Source: JBJMQS01 sp045802605 | GTDB lineage: Bacteria > Planctomycetota > Planctomycetia > Gemmatales > Gemmataceae | Direction of reading: 5' to 3' | Assembly (NCBI GenBank): GCA_045802605.1 | Contig: JBJMQS010000020.1 | Span: 124,001 to 188,000 of the forward strand | Length of the DNA: 64,000 nucleotides | Shown here: piece by piece, positions 45,908-53,776 of the stretch | How the letters are laid out: every line of letters starts with the position of its first letter | How positions within the stretch are numbered: position 1 is the stretch's first letter | The notes under the pieces: model-generated | Seen by the model: the letters and a program-made list of their open reading frames with translations, nothing else | Told to the model about the DNA's origin: nothing | Database searches by the model: none | Position numbers and translations under genes: made by a program

Positions 45908-47391
45908 GCCGGCTGCTCGGCACGCAGAACGGGCAGGGAACGCGAGGAAGCCGCCGCGGCCTCTGCCGTTTGCAGATTCGGCAGCGACACATGGCCTTCA
46001 CGGTAGAGCACGTTGTAAGCGCAGAACGGAATGACGTGGCCACTCGGCAGGACGTGATGCGTGCAGCACTTCATCAGCCGGCGTACATCAAAGTTGTATG
46101 CGTCCAAAAATGATGTGATCGTGATGCGAAAGACGTCTGCCGGCGTGAGTTGTTCCAGCATCGCCCGGCGAAAGAACTCGCTCGCGGCACTGGCCAGTGC
46201 GACATCGCCATTCGATTCGATCAACGGCTCCAACATCGCCGCCGTCGGCGGCCCGTTGCCGCAGCAGCCGAGTCGATCGAGATATTGCTCGATCAATGCG
46301 CGAGCCCGATTGCGGGTAAACGTGATCCCGTTGGCCAGAATGTCGAGGTGTTTGCGGGCATCGATGAACCGGGTGAGCGGCACGACCTGTCCGCCGGCAC
46401 GATAGGCGTAGCTCAAGCTGTGACAGTTCGGGTGGGCGCACGGCAGCGGCATGAAATCATCTTCGCGAAACACTCCCTTGGTCTGCTCGGCGACCGCCCG
46501 CACGACATCGGGAAATGTAATCCGTTTTTCGAGATCCTCCGGCAGCATGTGCCGGCCCGAGTACGTCGCCGGTTGAAAGCTGATGCCGGTGATCCACGGC
46601 CGTTCCAGGCCGAAGCGGACGATGGCGCCGATTTCGTGGTCGTTCACGCCGGGGTGCAGCGTGGTGACCAAGATCGCGCGGATGCCATGCTGGCCCAGTG
46701 CTTCGATGGCCTTCAGTTTCGTTGCCACCAGTCGCTCGCCGCGCAGTTGTTCGCAGCCATCGTCGCTGAAGCCGTCGAATTGAAAATAGACTTCGAGCCG
46801 ATGGCGGAATTTGGCGATCGCCTCGAGAAACGGCGGGTCGTGAGCGAGCCGCAGCCCGTTCGTGTTGATCATCACAATGTCAACGGCACACGAGCAGGCA
46901 TATTCCAGGATGCGAAGGAACTCCGGGTGGATGGTTGGCTCGCCGCCGGAGAGTTGCAGCACTTCGGCACGCCCCTCCACTTGTACAAGACGGTCGATCG
47001 CCGCTTTGCATTCTTCGAAGCTGAGATGTTTGCCACCGGGTCCGCTCGACGCGTAACACATCGGGCAGTTCAGATTGCACGACGATGTGATCTCCACCAA
47101 GCCGATGCAAGTATGCTGCTCGTGTTCGGTGCAAAGGCCGCAGTCATAAGGGCAGCCGCGGTCGGGCTCGATGCCGAATTGGGGCGGAACCTTTCCGGGC
47201 AAGCTGTATTCCATGCGATCGTATTGCCGCACGTCGGAGCAGATGAAATCTTCGCGCACGCCGTGCGTCGGACAGCGCTTGCGAAAATACACTCGCCCTT
47301 TTTTCTCGATGATCTTCGCCGGCACCAATGCCAGGCATTCGGGGCAGAGGCTCTGAGTCATGCCCAGAAACGTATGGCCGCGCAGTCGCAT
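45904..47391 (-). CDS. COG1964/MJ0619-like radical SAM enzyme (tetraether synthase family)
   Basis: 495 aa, ATG 47391, preceded by GAGGAG. Layout of the MJ0619 group: N-terminal SLCPECLALVPAKIIEK (C16, C19) and KRCPTHG (C40), auxiliary-cluster Cys GCPYDCGLC (C80, 84, 87) with C95, radical SAM motif CNLNCPMC (C105-x3-C109-x2-C112), LQLSGGEPTIH, INTNGLRL, and C-terminal Cys sets (PCAHPNCHS, CCGNGPP, KCCTHHVLPSGHVIPFC). The archaeal homologue is a tetraether lipid synthase that joins lipid tails through C-C bonds. Same operon as an Lgt-like transferase, overlapping 4 nt. A lipid or lipid-tail substrate is an inference, not shown. Confidence 0.78.
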   Translation of the reverse strand: MRLRGHTFLGMTQSLCPECLALVPAKIIEKKGRVYFRKRCPTHGVREDFICSDVRQYDRMEYSLPGKVPPQFGIEPDRGCPYDCGLCTEHEQHTCIGLVEITSSCNLNCPMCYASSGPGGKHLSFEECKAAIDRLVQVEGRAEVLQLSGGEPTIHPEFLRILEYACSCAVDIVMINTNGLRLAHDPPFLEAIAKFRHRLEVYFQFDGFSDDGCEQLRGERLVATKLKAIEALGQHGIRAILVTTLHPGVNDHEIGAIVRFGLERPWITGISFQPATYSGRHMLPEDLEKRITFPDVVRAVAEQTKGVFREDDFMPLPCAHPNCHSLSYAYRAGGQVVPLTRFIDARKHLDILANGITFTRNRARALIEQYLDRLGCCGNGPPTAAMLEPLIESNGDVALASAASEFFRRAMLEQLTPADVFRITITSFLDAYNFDVRRLMKCCTHHVLPSGHVIPFCAYNVLYREGHVSLPNLQTAEAAAASSRSLPVLRAEQPA

Positions 47392-47393
47392 GC

Positions 47394-47930
47394 TTAGCTC
47401 CTCTGCGGCCAAAGCCGGCGAAACAGTTTGTAGGCCACGAAGAGGCCGGGTACGAGCCCGGCGCCGACGCTGGCGACCAGGAGCATTGATTCGCCGCCTC
47501 GATTGCCGCCGCCCAAGGCTAAGCCACCCAAGCAGGCGGCAAAGCAGGTCGCGTAAAAGGCGGCGAACGATGCCAGCCCGATGATAGAAATGATTCCCAG
47601 CGAGCTGAAAAATACTCCGACCACGTTCATGGAATCCGGCGCTGCGCCTTCCGCACGGGCCCACTGCCCGGCGCGAATGGTCCGAATGAAGGCCGGCATC
47701 GCCAGGGCCACGAGCACGGCCAGCGCACCTGGTACTTCGATCGCCATGCCGAGTCCAATCAGAATCGCCAACACGCCAAACACCATCCACGCCGGGTTGT
47801 CGCCGCGGAAGCGGCGCGGCTGCAGCGGCTTGATTCCCTCAGCAAACGATTGGTGACACAACCAGCACGTAGTCGCCGTCGGCGATTTCAGCTCAACGCC
47901 GCAGAAGGGGCAGTAGCGTTCGGAAGTCAT
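47394..47930 (-). CDS. zinc-ribbon multi-pass membrane protein
   Basis: 178 aa from ATG 47930 (GGAGG upstream; the longer frame starting at 48164 reads into the next gene's shadow). N-terminal zinc ribbon CPFCG…CWLCH (Cys at residues 8, 11, 23 and 26), then four hydrophobic segments (VFGVLAILIGLGMAIEV, ALAVLVALAMPAFI, VGVFFSSLGIISIIGLASF, and one near the end). Overlaps the next gene upstream by 4 nt and ends 2 nt before the radical SAM start. No function known; zinc-ribbon membrane proteins of this kind are common in planctomycetes. Confidence 0.75.
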   Translation of the reverse strand: MTSERYCPFCGVELKSPTATTCWLCHQSFAEGIKPLQPRRFRGDNPAWMVFGVLAILIGLGMAIEVPGALAVLVALAMPAFIRTIRAGQWARAEGAAPDSMNVVGVFFSSLGIISIIGLASFAAFYATCFAACLGGLALGGGNRGGESMLLVASVGAGLVPGLFVAYKLFRRLWPQRS

Positions 47931-48601
47931 GGGGAACCTCCGTGACTTGGCGATAGCCGTTGGGAATAAATCTCCGCGAACCCTCGCATGCGCCGAATGA
48001 CTTGCCCGAGAACAACACCGCACAGGATGAGCGCGACGAGAAAAATCGCCTGGTAGTGTCGCGGCAACGACATGTCGCTCTTGGGCCAGCCCGGCACCGA
48101 GCCCCAACGGGCAAACCCTAACAGGAATAGGTACCCCAGCCCTGCGCCGGCGGTGGCAAACCAAATCAAGGGCAAGCTAAAACGCAGTGCCGCCAGCGCG
48201 ATGATCACGAAGTAAATGACGACGAGCGGGCTGCGCGGCCCCTCGGCCAATGTCAAAATCGTGGTGAGCAACACAATGTCGCAGCCGGTCGAGACGAACT
48301 TTAGCCAGCGGGGAAAAACGCCCTGCAGCCTGCACATCAATACCGCCAGCGCCAAGCACGCCCAAGCGACGGTCAGAAACGTCATCGCCAAATGAAACGA
48401 CCGATCGACGACTTTCGGCATCTGCACGACGCCGAGGTTCAGGCCGTAATAGTTGATCAGTTCGATGGCATAGAACGCGGTGATGCCGATGATTCGGAGG
48501 AGATTGGCGCGACCCTCGCCTTCATACTCTTCGCGCCGGCCGGCAATGTACCAGGCGCGATCGGCTGCCGGTGTTTCCGCGGTTGTGATGACGGCCATCA
48601 T
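47927..48601 (-). CDS. multi-pass membrane protein, sensor-like
   Basis: 224 aa with about six membrane segments (LLRIIGITAFYAIELINYYG, LAMTFLTVAWACLALAVLM, FVSTGCDIVLLTTILTL, VIYFVIIALAALRFSLPLIW, YLFLLGF, IFLVALILCGVVLGQVI). The pattern recalls the N-terminal membrane sensor domains of histidine kinases and adenylate cyclases, but the catalytic part is absent. Start ATG 48601 (a second Met follows). It is 4 nt downstream of the exported protein gene and overlaps the zinc-ribbon gene. Confidence 0.7.
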   Translation of the reverse strand: MMAVITTAETPAADRAWYIAGRREEYEGEGRANLLRIIGITAFYAIELINYYGLNLGVVQMPKVVDRSFHLAMTFLTVAWACLALAVLMCRLQGVFPRWLKFVSTGCDIVLLTTILTLAEGPRSPLVVIYFVIIALAALRFSLPLIWFATAGAGLGYLFLLGFARWGSVPGWPKSDMSLPRHYQAIFLVALILCGVVLGQVIRRMRGFAEIYSQRLSPSHGGSP

Positions 48602-48605
48602 CGCC

Positions 48606-49601
48606 TCAGGGTTTGACTTTTTTCCATTGCACGTTTGGATTGGGGCCCCGCGAGCCGCTCAAGACGCCATCTTTGAAGGTAAAAGTTTGATACAGTGTCG
48701 AGCCGGCGTGCTCGGCCTTCGTGGCGACTTTGCCATCGGCCACCACCGAAAAGTTGCCGACGGCGATTTTCCACTCGGCGTTGTCTTTGATGAACCCGCA
48801 CTTAAAGGAGCCATCTTTGCCGAACTTCAGCGGATTCTTCTCGCCATCTTGCGACTCCCATTGGCCCGGCAGTGCTTCGAGGATCTGAATGAAGCTCTCG
48901 GCCATCTTCCGACTTGGCTCGGGTCGATTTTTGACTTGGGCTTTGACAAGCTCCAGCAGTTTCGCGTGCTGCTGCATGTTGGAGCCAAGCGACCAGCTTG
49001 CCACACGCCGCATAGTGGCGTTCTCGGGCACGTCCGGCAGATCGAGCACATCGAGGATGCGAGCGATCGGCGCGTATTCGCCGGTGATGAAGAAGTTGCA
49101 CCAGAGGAAATCGAGATCGGCCGGCGTATGTGCGGCCCGATCGCGAACACCCTTCCGGTTGGGACCTTCGAGATGTTTCTTGAGCGCTTCCAATTCGCCC
49201 CGCACGGCCGTGACCTTGGGGTCCGCCAGCCAGCCATTGATGCGGTTGACCGTTTCCTTGTCGCCACAATTCGTCAACACCCGCACAATAATTCGGCGCC
49301 CGGCAACCGACGCCTCGGCAAACGCCGCTTCATACTCGCGCACAATCTTTGGGTTCCTGGCCGCGATGTCACCCAACTGAGCGGCGAAGAGATTCAACGT
49401 ATGTTCGCGGTCGGCGAACCATGGATGCTCGGCATTTTCCTTCTTGATCAATTCGTGAAACAATTTGAGCGCGACCGAGGGGTCAGGCTTCTGGTAATAA
49501 AAGGTCGTCGTCTTGGAGAACTCGAAAACAATCGGCGGCGGCTGCGGCGGAGAGGTTTGCGCCAAGCCCGCCAAAAGCATCAAAGCACAATTCGCGAACA
49601 T
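48606..49601 (-). CDS. exported protein with C-terminal lipocalin-like domain
   Basis: 331 aa from ATG 49601 with GGAG 6 nt upstream; the longer frame from 49790 is made of repeat DNA. Signal-peptide-like start (CALMLLAGLAQT), an alpha-helical middle (LFHELIKKENAEHPWF, LADPKVTAVRGELEALKKHL), and a C-terminal beta-rich ~85-aa part (GQWESQDGEKNPLKF… to …GPNPNVQW) like planctomycete lipocalin-type domains. First gene of the five-gene operon with the radical SAM and Lgt-like genes; a hydrophobic ligand is an attractive but unproven idea. Confidence 0.7.
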   Translation of the reverse strand: MFANCALMLLAGLAQTSPPQPPPIVFEFSKTTTFYYQKPDPSVALKLFHELIKKENAEHPWFADREHTLNLFAAQLGDIAARNPKIVREYEAAFAEASVAGRRIIVRVLTNCGDKETVNRINGWLADPKVTAVRGELEALKKHLEGPNRKGVRDRAAHTPADLDFLWCNFFITGEYAPIARILDVLDLPDVPENATMRRVASWSLGSNMQQHAKLLELVKAQVKNRPEPSRKMAESFIQILEALPGQWESQDGEKNPLKFGKDGSFKCGFIKDNAEWKIAVGNFSVVADGKVATKAEHAGSTLYQTFTFKDGVLSGSRGPNPNVQWKKVKP

Positions 49602-49680
49602 GGCGGGCTCCGGATTTGACACCCCTATTGTGTGAGGCCATGCCGAATCTGCGAGGCCCCGATTCCTATAGGGAGTGAAT

Positions 49681-49910
49681 TTCGTGGCCGGTGCGAAGAT
49701 TTTGCATTTCATGGCCCAAGCAGAGTCTTTACATTTCGTGGCCGGGTCTGAGGTCGCCCTTCGGCGACCGAAGGCCTGGTGAACCTGCAAGCGCTTGCCA
49801 CTCCCCGGGCCTTCGGTCGCCTCAGGCGACCTTCAGACCCGGCCACGAAATACAAAGCTCTGCCTGGGCCACGAAATGCAGGGACTCTGCTGGGGCCACG
49901 AAATGCAGGC
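49681..49910. repeat. inverted repeat with mirrored short repeats (copy B)
   Basis: Second copy of the 33300-33575 structure. Arms 49734-49776 and 49808-49850 share GTGGCCGGGTCTGAGG and GCGACCGAAGGCC with copy A and are nearly perfect. Two copies of GCCACGAAATGCA (49868-49905) lie on the right and inverted versions on the left. It fills the gap 49602-49909 between the lipocalin-like gene and the CmcI-like gene; no coding capacity. Confidence 0.85.
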
Positions 49911-51208
49911 TACTCCACGCCCGCCGCCCCAGCCCGCTTCACTCGCTTCAGATACCCATTGGGATTGAACGTCAGCTTGAACTTCTCGCGCGACCGGTCG
50001 ATCACAAACTCATCCGTGTGGCTCAAAAACTCTTCGATCGCCTCGTAGGGGCCCGGGCCGAAATGCGGATAGACCGGATGGCCATTGATGTTGCTGTCCG
50101 TCACGATCAAGTAACTGCCCGGCGTCACATACGGTGCGTACAGTTCCATCTCCGCCAGCACATGCGCCTTGGAGTGATCCGAGTCGAGCAGCACGAGCCG
50201 CTTTTCATCCGGCCGACCAGCGAGCAATCGCCGCACGAGCACGGCATCGGTGCTCGAGCCCGTAACGTACCGCACTCGCGGATGATCCACCCGTGGCACG
50301 TAGGCGATATCAATCGAGATCACTTCGCCATGGCCCAGCAAATCCATCATGTGCGCGAGAAACAATGCGTTGCCGCCGAAGAGTGTGCCGGTTTCAATCA
50401 CGAGATCGGGCTTCACCTCGCTCAGAATTTCTTGAAACACCCATGCATCAAAGGCGCACTGCAAGTGCGGCACGTTGAGCCAATATGTCCGCGCCCACGG
50501 ATGATGCTCACCCTCCGCGCCGTAATAGAAGAGCCGGTGAAACTCGTCCACGATATTTGTGCCCGGCGTTTCCACGGTCGGCGTTTCCGATTCGGAAACA
50601 TCGTGTGAGGCACGCGGCTCCGTGATTTGAGGCGGCGAAATGTCGAAGCGCACGCGGTCATCGAACAGGATCGCGCCGTCTTCGGTTGTGACGCGCGTTT
50701 CGCAGACCAGCTCTTCCTGATCCCAAATGCCCGTCGGTGGCAGCCACCAGGTGAAGCGATTGTGCCCGCAAGGCAGATGAACGCAATTGCACATCGTCCA
50801 GGACTTCTGGCCCGCGAAAATGACTTGCTGATCGCCGGCACGCCGGGCTGCAAACGATAGCCGCAGTGCCGTCCCTGCCAGCCCGCGTCGAGCGACTTCG
50901 AATACCAAAGGCACCCGTCGCTCTTCACGGGGCCCGAGAAACACAATCCACAATCCAAGCTTGCGCCAATCGAAATCGAATTGCCACACGGTCGTTTGAC
51001 CGATTTGCCGCGTCAATGCATCGACCGTAGTGTGCGACGCGGTCACGAATTGGCGCGAAGTGGCGCAGCATCGAGAGCACTTCAGGTCATTCCATGCGCT
51101 GTTGCGAACTTGACTTTGGGTTTCAGTGCCGCAACGAGCGCAGCGCATTCGTACGGGCACCATGTGCCCGCCGATGGCCGACTCGCCCAGGAATAAGTCG
51201 AATTGCAT
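49910..51208 (-). CDS. CmcI-like (cephalosporin hydroxylase family) protein with zinc ribbon
   Basis: 432 aa from ATG 51208. Residues 20-50 hold a zinc ribbon (RCARCGTET, CSRCC; Cys 23, 26, 44, 47); ~55-210 a beta-rich middle; ~215-432 the CmcI/rhamnosyl O-methyltransferase domain (WLNVPHLQCAFDAWVFQEIL, DLVIETGTLFGGNALFLAHM, ISIDIAYVP, VLLDSDHSKAHVLAEMELY), a Rossmann SAM-binding fold. Such enzymes methylate or hydroxylate sugars or antibiotics. 11 nt downstream of selA on the same strand, so co-transcribed; the link is unexplained. The N-terminal zinc-ribbon fusion is unusual. Confidence 0.82.
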   Translation of the reverse strand: MQFDLFLGESAIGGHMVPVRMRCARCGTETQSQVRNSAWNDLKCSRCCATSRQFVTASHTTVDALTRQIGQTTVWQFDFDWRKLGLWIVFLGPREERRVPLVFEVARRGLAGTALRLSFAARRAGDQQVIFAGQKSWTMCNCVHLPCGHNRFTWWLPPTGIWDQEELVCETRVTTEDGAILFDDRVRFDISPPQITEPRASHDVSESETPTVETPGTNIVDEFHRLFYYGAEGEHHPWARTYWLNVPHLQCAFDAWVFQEILSEVKPDLVIETGTLFGGNALFLAHMMDLLGHGEVISIDIAYVPRVDHPRVRYVTGSSTDAVLVRRLLAGRPDEKRLVLLDSDHSKAHVLAEMELYAPYVTPGSYLIVTDSNINGHPVYPHFGPGPYEAIEEFLSHTDEFVIDRSREKFKLTFNPNGYLKRVKRAGAAGVE

Positions 51209-51219
51209 GAGTCGAGGAC

Positions 51220-52596
51220 CTAGAGAATCGCCGTCAAAGCGGTTGCGAGAATAGAATCCATTTCCGCCGGCACCGAGCGTAAGTCGATCAGCACCGCGCC
51301 GCCGGTGATTCGGCTCAGCACGGCGGGCTCGCCGCAACGGAGCTTTTGAGCGAACGCCTCATCCCCTTCGGCCGGCTGTAGTGCAATCACGACCGTCGGC
51401 ACCGTTTGATCCGGCAACGACCCGCCGCCGACGAACGTGACATCTTCGCGCGCGACCGCGGACACTCTGCCGGCGATTTGACTCACGATTGCATCCGCCC
51501 GGCGTTTGAGTTCCGCGGTCGGCACCGAGAGCAGCTTCAACACCGGGATTCGCTGCAGTGCGAGTTCCGGGCGCAGATAGAGCCGCAAGGTCGCATCCAA
51601 TGCGGCCAGCGTCATCTTGTCGAGCCGCATCGCCCGCATCATGGGGTCGCGCTCGATTTGTGTGACTAGTTCGGTCCGGCCGACAATCAATCCCGCTTGC
51701 GGGCCGCCGAGTAATTTGTCGCCGGAGAACAGGACGAGGTCCGCCCCCGCCCGCAAGCTCTCGGCCACCATCGGTTCGCCGGGCAAGCCGAATTGGGCAT
51801 AGTCCACCAGGGCACCGGAGCCGACGTCGTCGATCACCGGCACATTGTGCTTGCGGCCAAGTGACACCAGGTCCGCGATGTCCGGCGATTGGGTGAAACC
51901 ATGGATGCGGAAATTGCTTTGATGCACGCGCAGTATCAGTGCGGTTTGCGGTCCGATCGCTTCTTCGTAATCGCCGAGCCGGGTGATGTTGGTGGTGCCG
52001 ATTTCGCGCAAGATCGCGCCGCTGGCGGCCATAATCTCCGGCACACGAAACCCGCCGCCGATCTCGACCAGTTGGCCGCGGGAGACGATCACCTCGCGGC
52101 CCATCGCCAAGGTGCGCAATGCGATCACCGTGGCGGCGGCGCAGTTGTTGACCGCAGTGCCCGACTCCGCGCCGAGCAGGCGTTGCAACAACTGGCGAAC
52201 GCCGTGCTGACGACTTCGACGATCGCCCGAGTCCAGATCCAGTTCCAGGCTCAGCGGGTAGCGTGCCGCGTCATACGCCGCCTGCGCCGCTTCTTCGGCC
52301 AACGGCGCCCGACCGAGGTTGGTGTGCAGGACGATGCCCGTGGCGTTGATGACTCTGCGCAATGCCGGGGCAGCCATGCGCTCGAGCCGTGTCGCAATTT
52401 GCCCCCAGAGTGGGGCGTCACTTTTTTCGCGTGCGGTTTTCAATCGTCGCCGGCAATCGTCCAACTCCGCGCGGACCGCTTCGGCGACGGCCGCCCGTCC
52501 ATGCCGCTCGATCAAGCCAAACGCCGCCGGGTCTTCGAGGACCTGATGCACCGACGGCAATTGTCGCAGCGGATTCTCCGGCATGGGGATTAGCAT
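51220..52596 (-). CDS. selA: L-seryl-tRNA(Sec) selenium transferase SelA
   Basis: 458 aa. Converts Ser-tRNA(Sec) to Sec-tRNA(Sec) with selenophosphate. PLP-binding Lys294 in LVLFSGDKLLGGPQAGLI, INATGIVLHTNLGRAPL (83-99), NNCAAATVIAL, and GSGALVDY match SelA through the whole length. The gene implies a selenocysteine system, with selB, selC and selD elsewhere; no selenoprotein is evident in the window. Start ATG 52596 or an in-frame ATG at 52584; a hairpin lies directly upstream. Confidence 0.95.
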   Translation of the reverse strand: MLIPMPENPLRQLPSVHQVLEDPAAFGLIERHGRAAVAEAVRAELDDCRRRLKTAREKSDAPLWGQIATRLERMAAPALRRVINATGIVLHTNLGRAPLAEEAAQAAYDAARYPLSLELDLDSGDRRSRQHGVRQLLQRLLGAESGTAVNNCAAATVIALRTLAMGREVIVSRGQLVEIGGGFRVPEIMAASGAILREIGTTNITRLGDYEEAIGPQTALILRVHQSNFRIHGFTQSPDIADLVSLGRKHNVPVIDDVGSGALVDYAQFGLPGEPMVAESLRAGADLVLFSGDKLLGGPQAGLIVGRTELVTQIERDPMMRAMRLDKMTLAALDATLRLYLRPELALQRIPVLKLLSVPTAELKRRADAIVSQIAGRVSAVAREDVTFVGGGSLPDQTVPTVVIALQPAEGDEAFAQKLRCGEPAVLSRITGGAVLIDLRSVPAEMDSILATALTAIL

Positions 52597-52599
52597 ACC

Positions 52600-52620
52600 A
52601 AGGCCGCGCCGTGCGGCCTT
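52600..52620 (-). promoter_or_regulatory. hairpin abutting the selA start
   Basis: AAGGCCGC (52600-52607) pairs with GCGGCCTT (52613-52620) around 5 nt, ending 3 nt before the first ATG of selA. It would cover a ribosome binding site for that ATG, so it either regulates translation, or the true start is the ATG at 52584. No U-tract follows, so it is not a clear terminator. Confidence 0.35.
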
Positions 52621-52710
52621 TCGTGTCGCGTTTCGCGATTTGGCGCTCGTGGGTGTTTAATATTAGGTGCTGCGAGGGCGCTCAATTCTGGGTATTGTCC
52701 GACTCTGGTT

Positions 52711-52800
52711 GTCTTCACACCAAAGGTGTGAGATTTCTCAGCCCAGGGCAACGCCCTGGGTAAGGTGCCATTTCGTTTGCAGGCTGAAGGCCTGCGACAA
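52711..52800. repeat. REP-like palindromic units (left flank)
   Basis: Unit 1 of a dispersed palindrome: CTTCACACC…GGTGTGAGATTTCTCA followed by CCCAGGGC-AAC-GCCCTGGG (stem 52742-52749 / 52753-52760), then a second type GCAGGC…GCCTGC (52779-52784 / 52790-52795). The same doublet recurs at 53277-53751. Confidence 0.8.
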
Positions 52801-52802
52801 AA

Positions 52803-53249
52803 CTAATCCCACACGTATCGTTCATCCCATTCCATTTCGTGGCGTCGCAACAATTCGCGCAATTCGTCTTGGAACGTCATGCGGCGATGATGTTCTTCCT
52901 GCGTTTCGATGTATGTTCTCACCTGCGCGACATTCGATGGGCTGACCGAAAACGCGGCATATCCGTTCTGCCAATAAAAATGCGGATGCACGTTTTGCTT
53001 CGCCCACTTGGATGATTCCTTCTTGAGTTCTTCGACCACATTACTTGGCGACCAAGTCCGGCCCAGAACGAATAGGGCATGGACATGGTCCGCGACACCA
53101 TCCACAGCGATTGTCGGACATTCAATGCCGTTCAAAGTCCCGGCGAGATATTTAAACATCTGTGTGCGCAGATCGGTGGTTAGATATGGTTCACGATTCT
53201 TGGTGCTGAAAACGAGGTGAACGACGATTCGAGCGAGCGACTGTGGCAT
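52803..53249 (-). CDS. IS200/IS605-like Y1 transposase
   Basis: 148 aa, full length for TnpA of the IS200/IS605 family: HLVFSTKNREPYL at the start, HUH motif as DGVADHVHALF (His55, His57), catalytic Tyr113 in VRTYIETQEEHHR. These single-strand transposases nick DNA at hairpins. Embedded among REP-like palindromes on both sides, which may be its imprints; no TnpB/IscB partner and no clear IS200 ends are visible, so it may be domesticated (RAYT-like). Confidence 0.88.
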   Translation of the reverse strand: MPQSLARIVVHLVFSTKNREPYLTTDLRTQMFKYLAGTLNGIECPTIAVDGVADHVHALFVLGRTWSPSNVVEELKKESSKWAKQNVHPHFYWQNGYAAFSVSPSNVAQVRTYIETQEEHHRRMTFQDELRELLRRHEMEWDERYVWD

Positions 53250-53276
53250 GGCGATCTTCTCCCATCGATGAGTCTC

Positions 53277-53751
53277 AGCCCTTCAGGCTGAATTCGATTT
53301 TATGTCGTAACCCAGGGCGTTGCCCTGGGCTGAGAAATCTCAGGCCCTTGGCCTGAAGAAGGTCCAAGGCCGAGGCGAGACAGTACTGTCACAGTTCGGT
53401 CGTTGATCGTCTTCACACCGGTTAATTGTCTTCAGGCCAACGGCCTGAGATTTCTCAGCCCAGGGCGCAGCCCTGGGTATTCATGCAAATTGTTTTGCAG
53501 CCTGTAGGGCTGCGACAAGTCTATCGCAGGCCTTCAGCCTGCATCTCTTTTGCGCTCTTAACCCAGGGCGTTGCCCTGGGCTGAGAAATCTCAGGCCGTT
53601 GGCCTGAAGACAAATACCGCCAAGATATGGTGACGCGAGATCAAACCACACTGGCGACATGGTATTCAGCCTGAAAGGCTGAGATTTCTCAGCCCAGGGC
53701 AACGCCCTGGGTTTTGGACATAAGATCGAATTCAGCCTGAAGGGCTGAGAC
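53277..53751. repeat. REP/BIME-like palindrome array
   Basis: Units at 53308-53361, 53428-53479, 53559-53611, 53665-53713 and shorter ones at 53493-53518, 53524-53543 and 53731-53751. The full unit is a hairpin with TTCAGGC…GCCTGA, GATTTCTCA (or its complement), and the hairpin CCCAGGGC-nnn-GCCCTGGG. Adjacent units alternate in orientation, as in BIMEs. It lies between the two Y1 transposase genes and covers the gap 53250-53838 with nothing else coding. Confidence 0.85.
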
Positions 53752-53776
53752 AGCCTAAAGGGGGCAATAAAAGGGA

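Noticed and set aside
47392..47790. Longer start (47790) for the radical SAM protein
   Set aside because: The extension is out-of-frame sequence from the zinc-ribbon gene; ATG 47391 follows GAGGAG.
47394..48164. Longer start for the zinc-ribbon membrane protein
   Set aside because: The extra 78 residues are Arg-rich shadow of the upstream gene; the ATG at 47930 has a good ribosome binding site and an ATGA overlap.
51220..52596. Search for a selenoprotein near selA (in-frame UGA)
   Set aside because: No gene here stops at a UGA followed by a recognisable continuation; the kinase split involves UAA and a frame change, not a selenocysteine codon.
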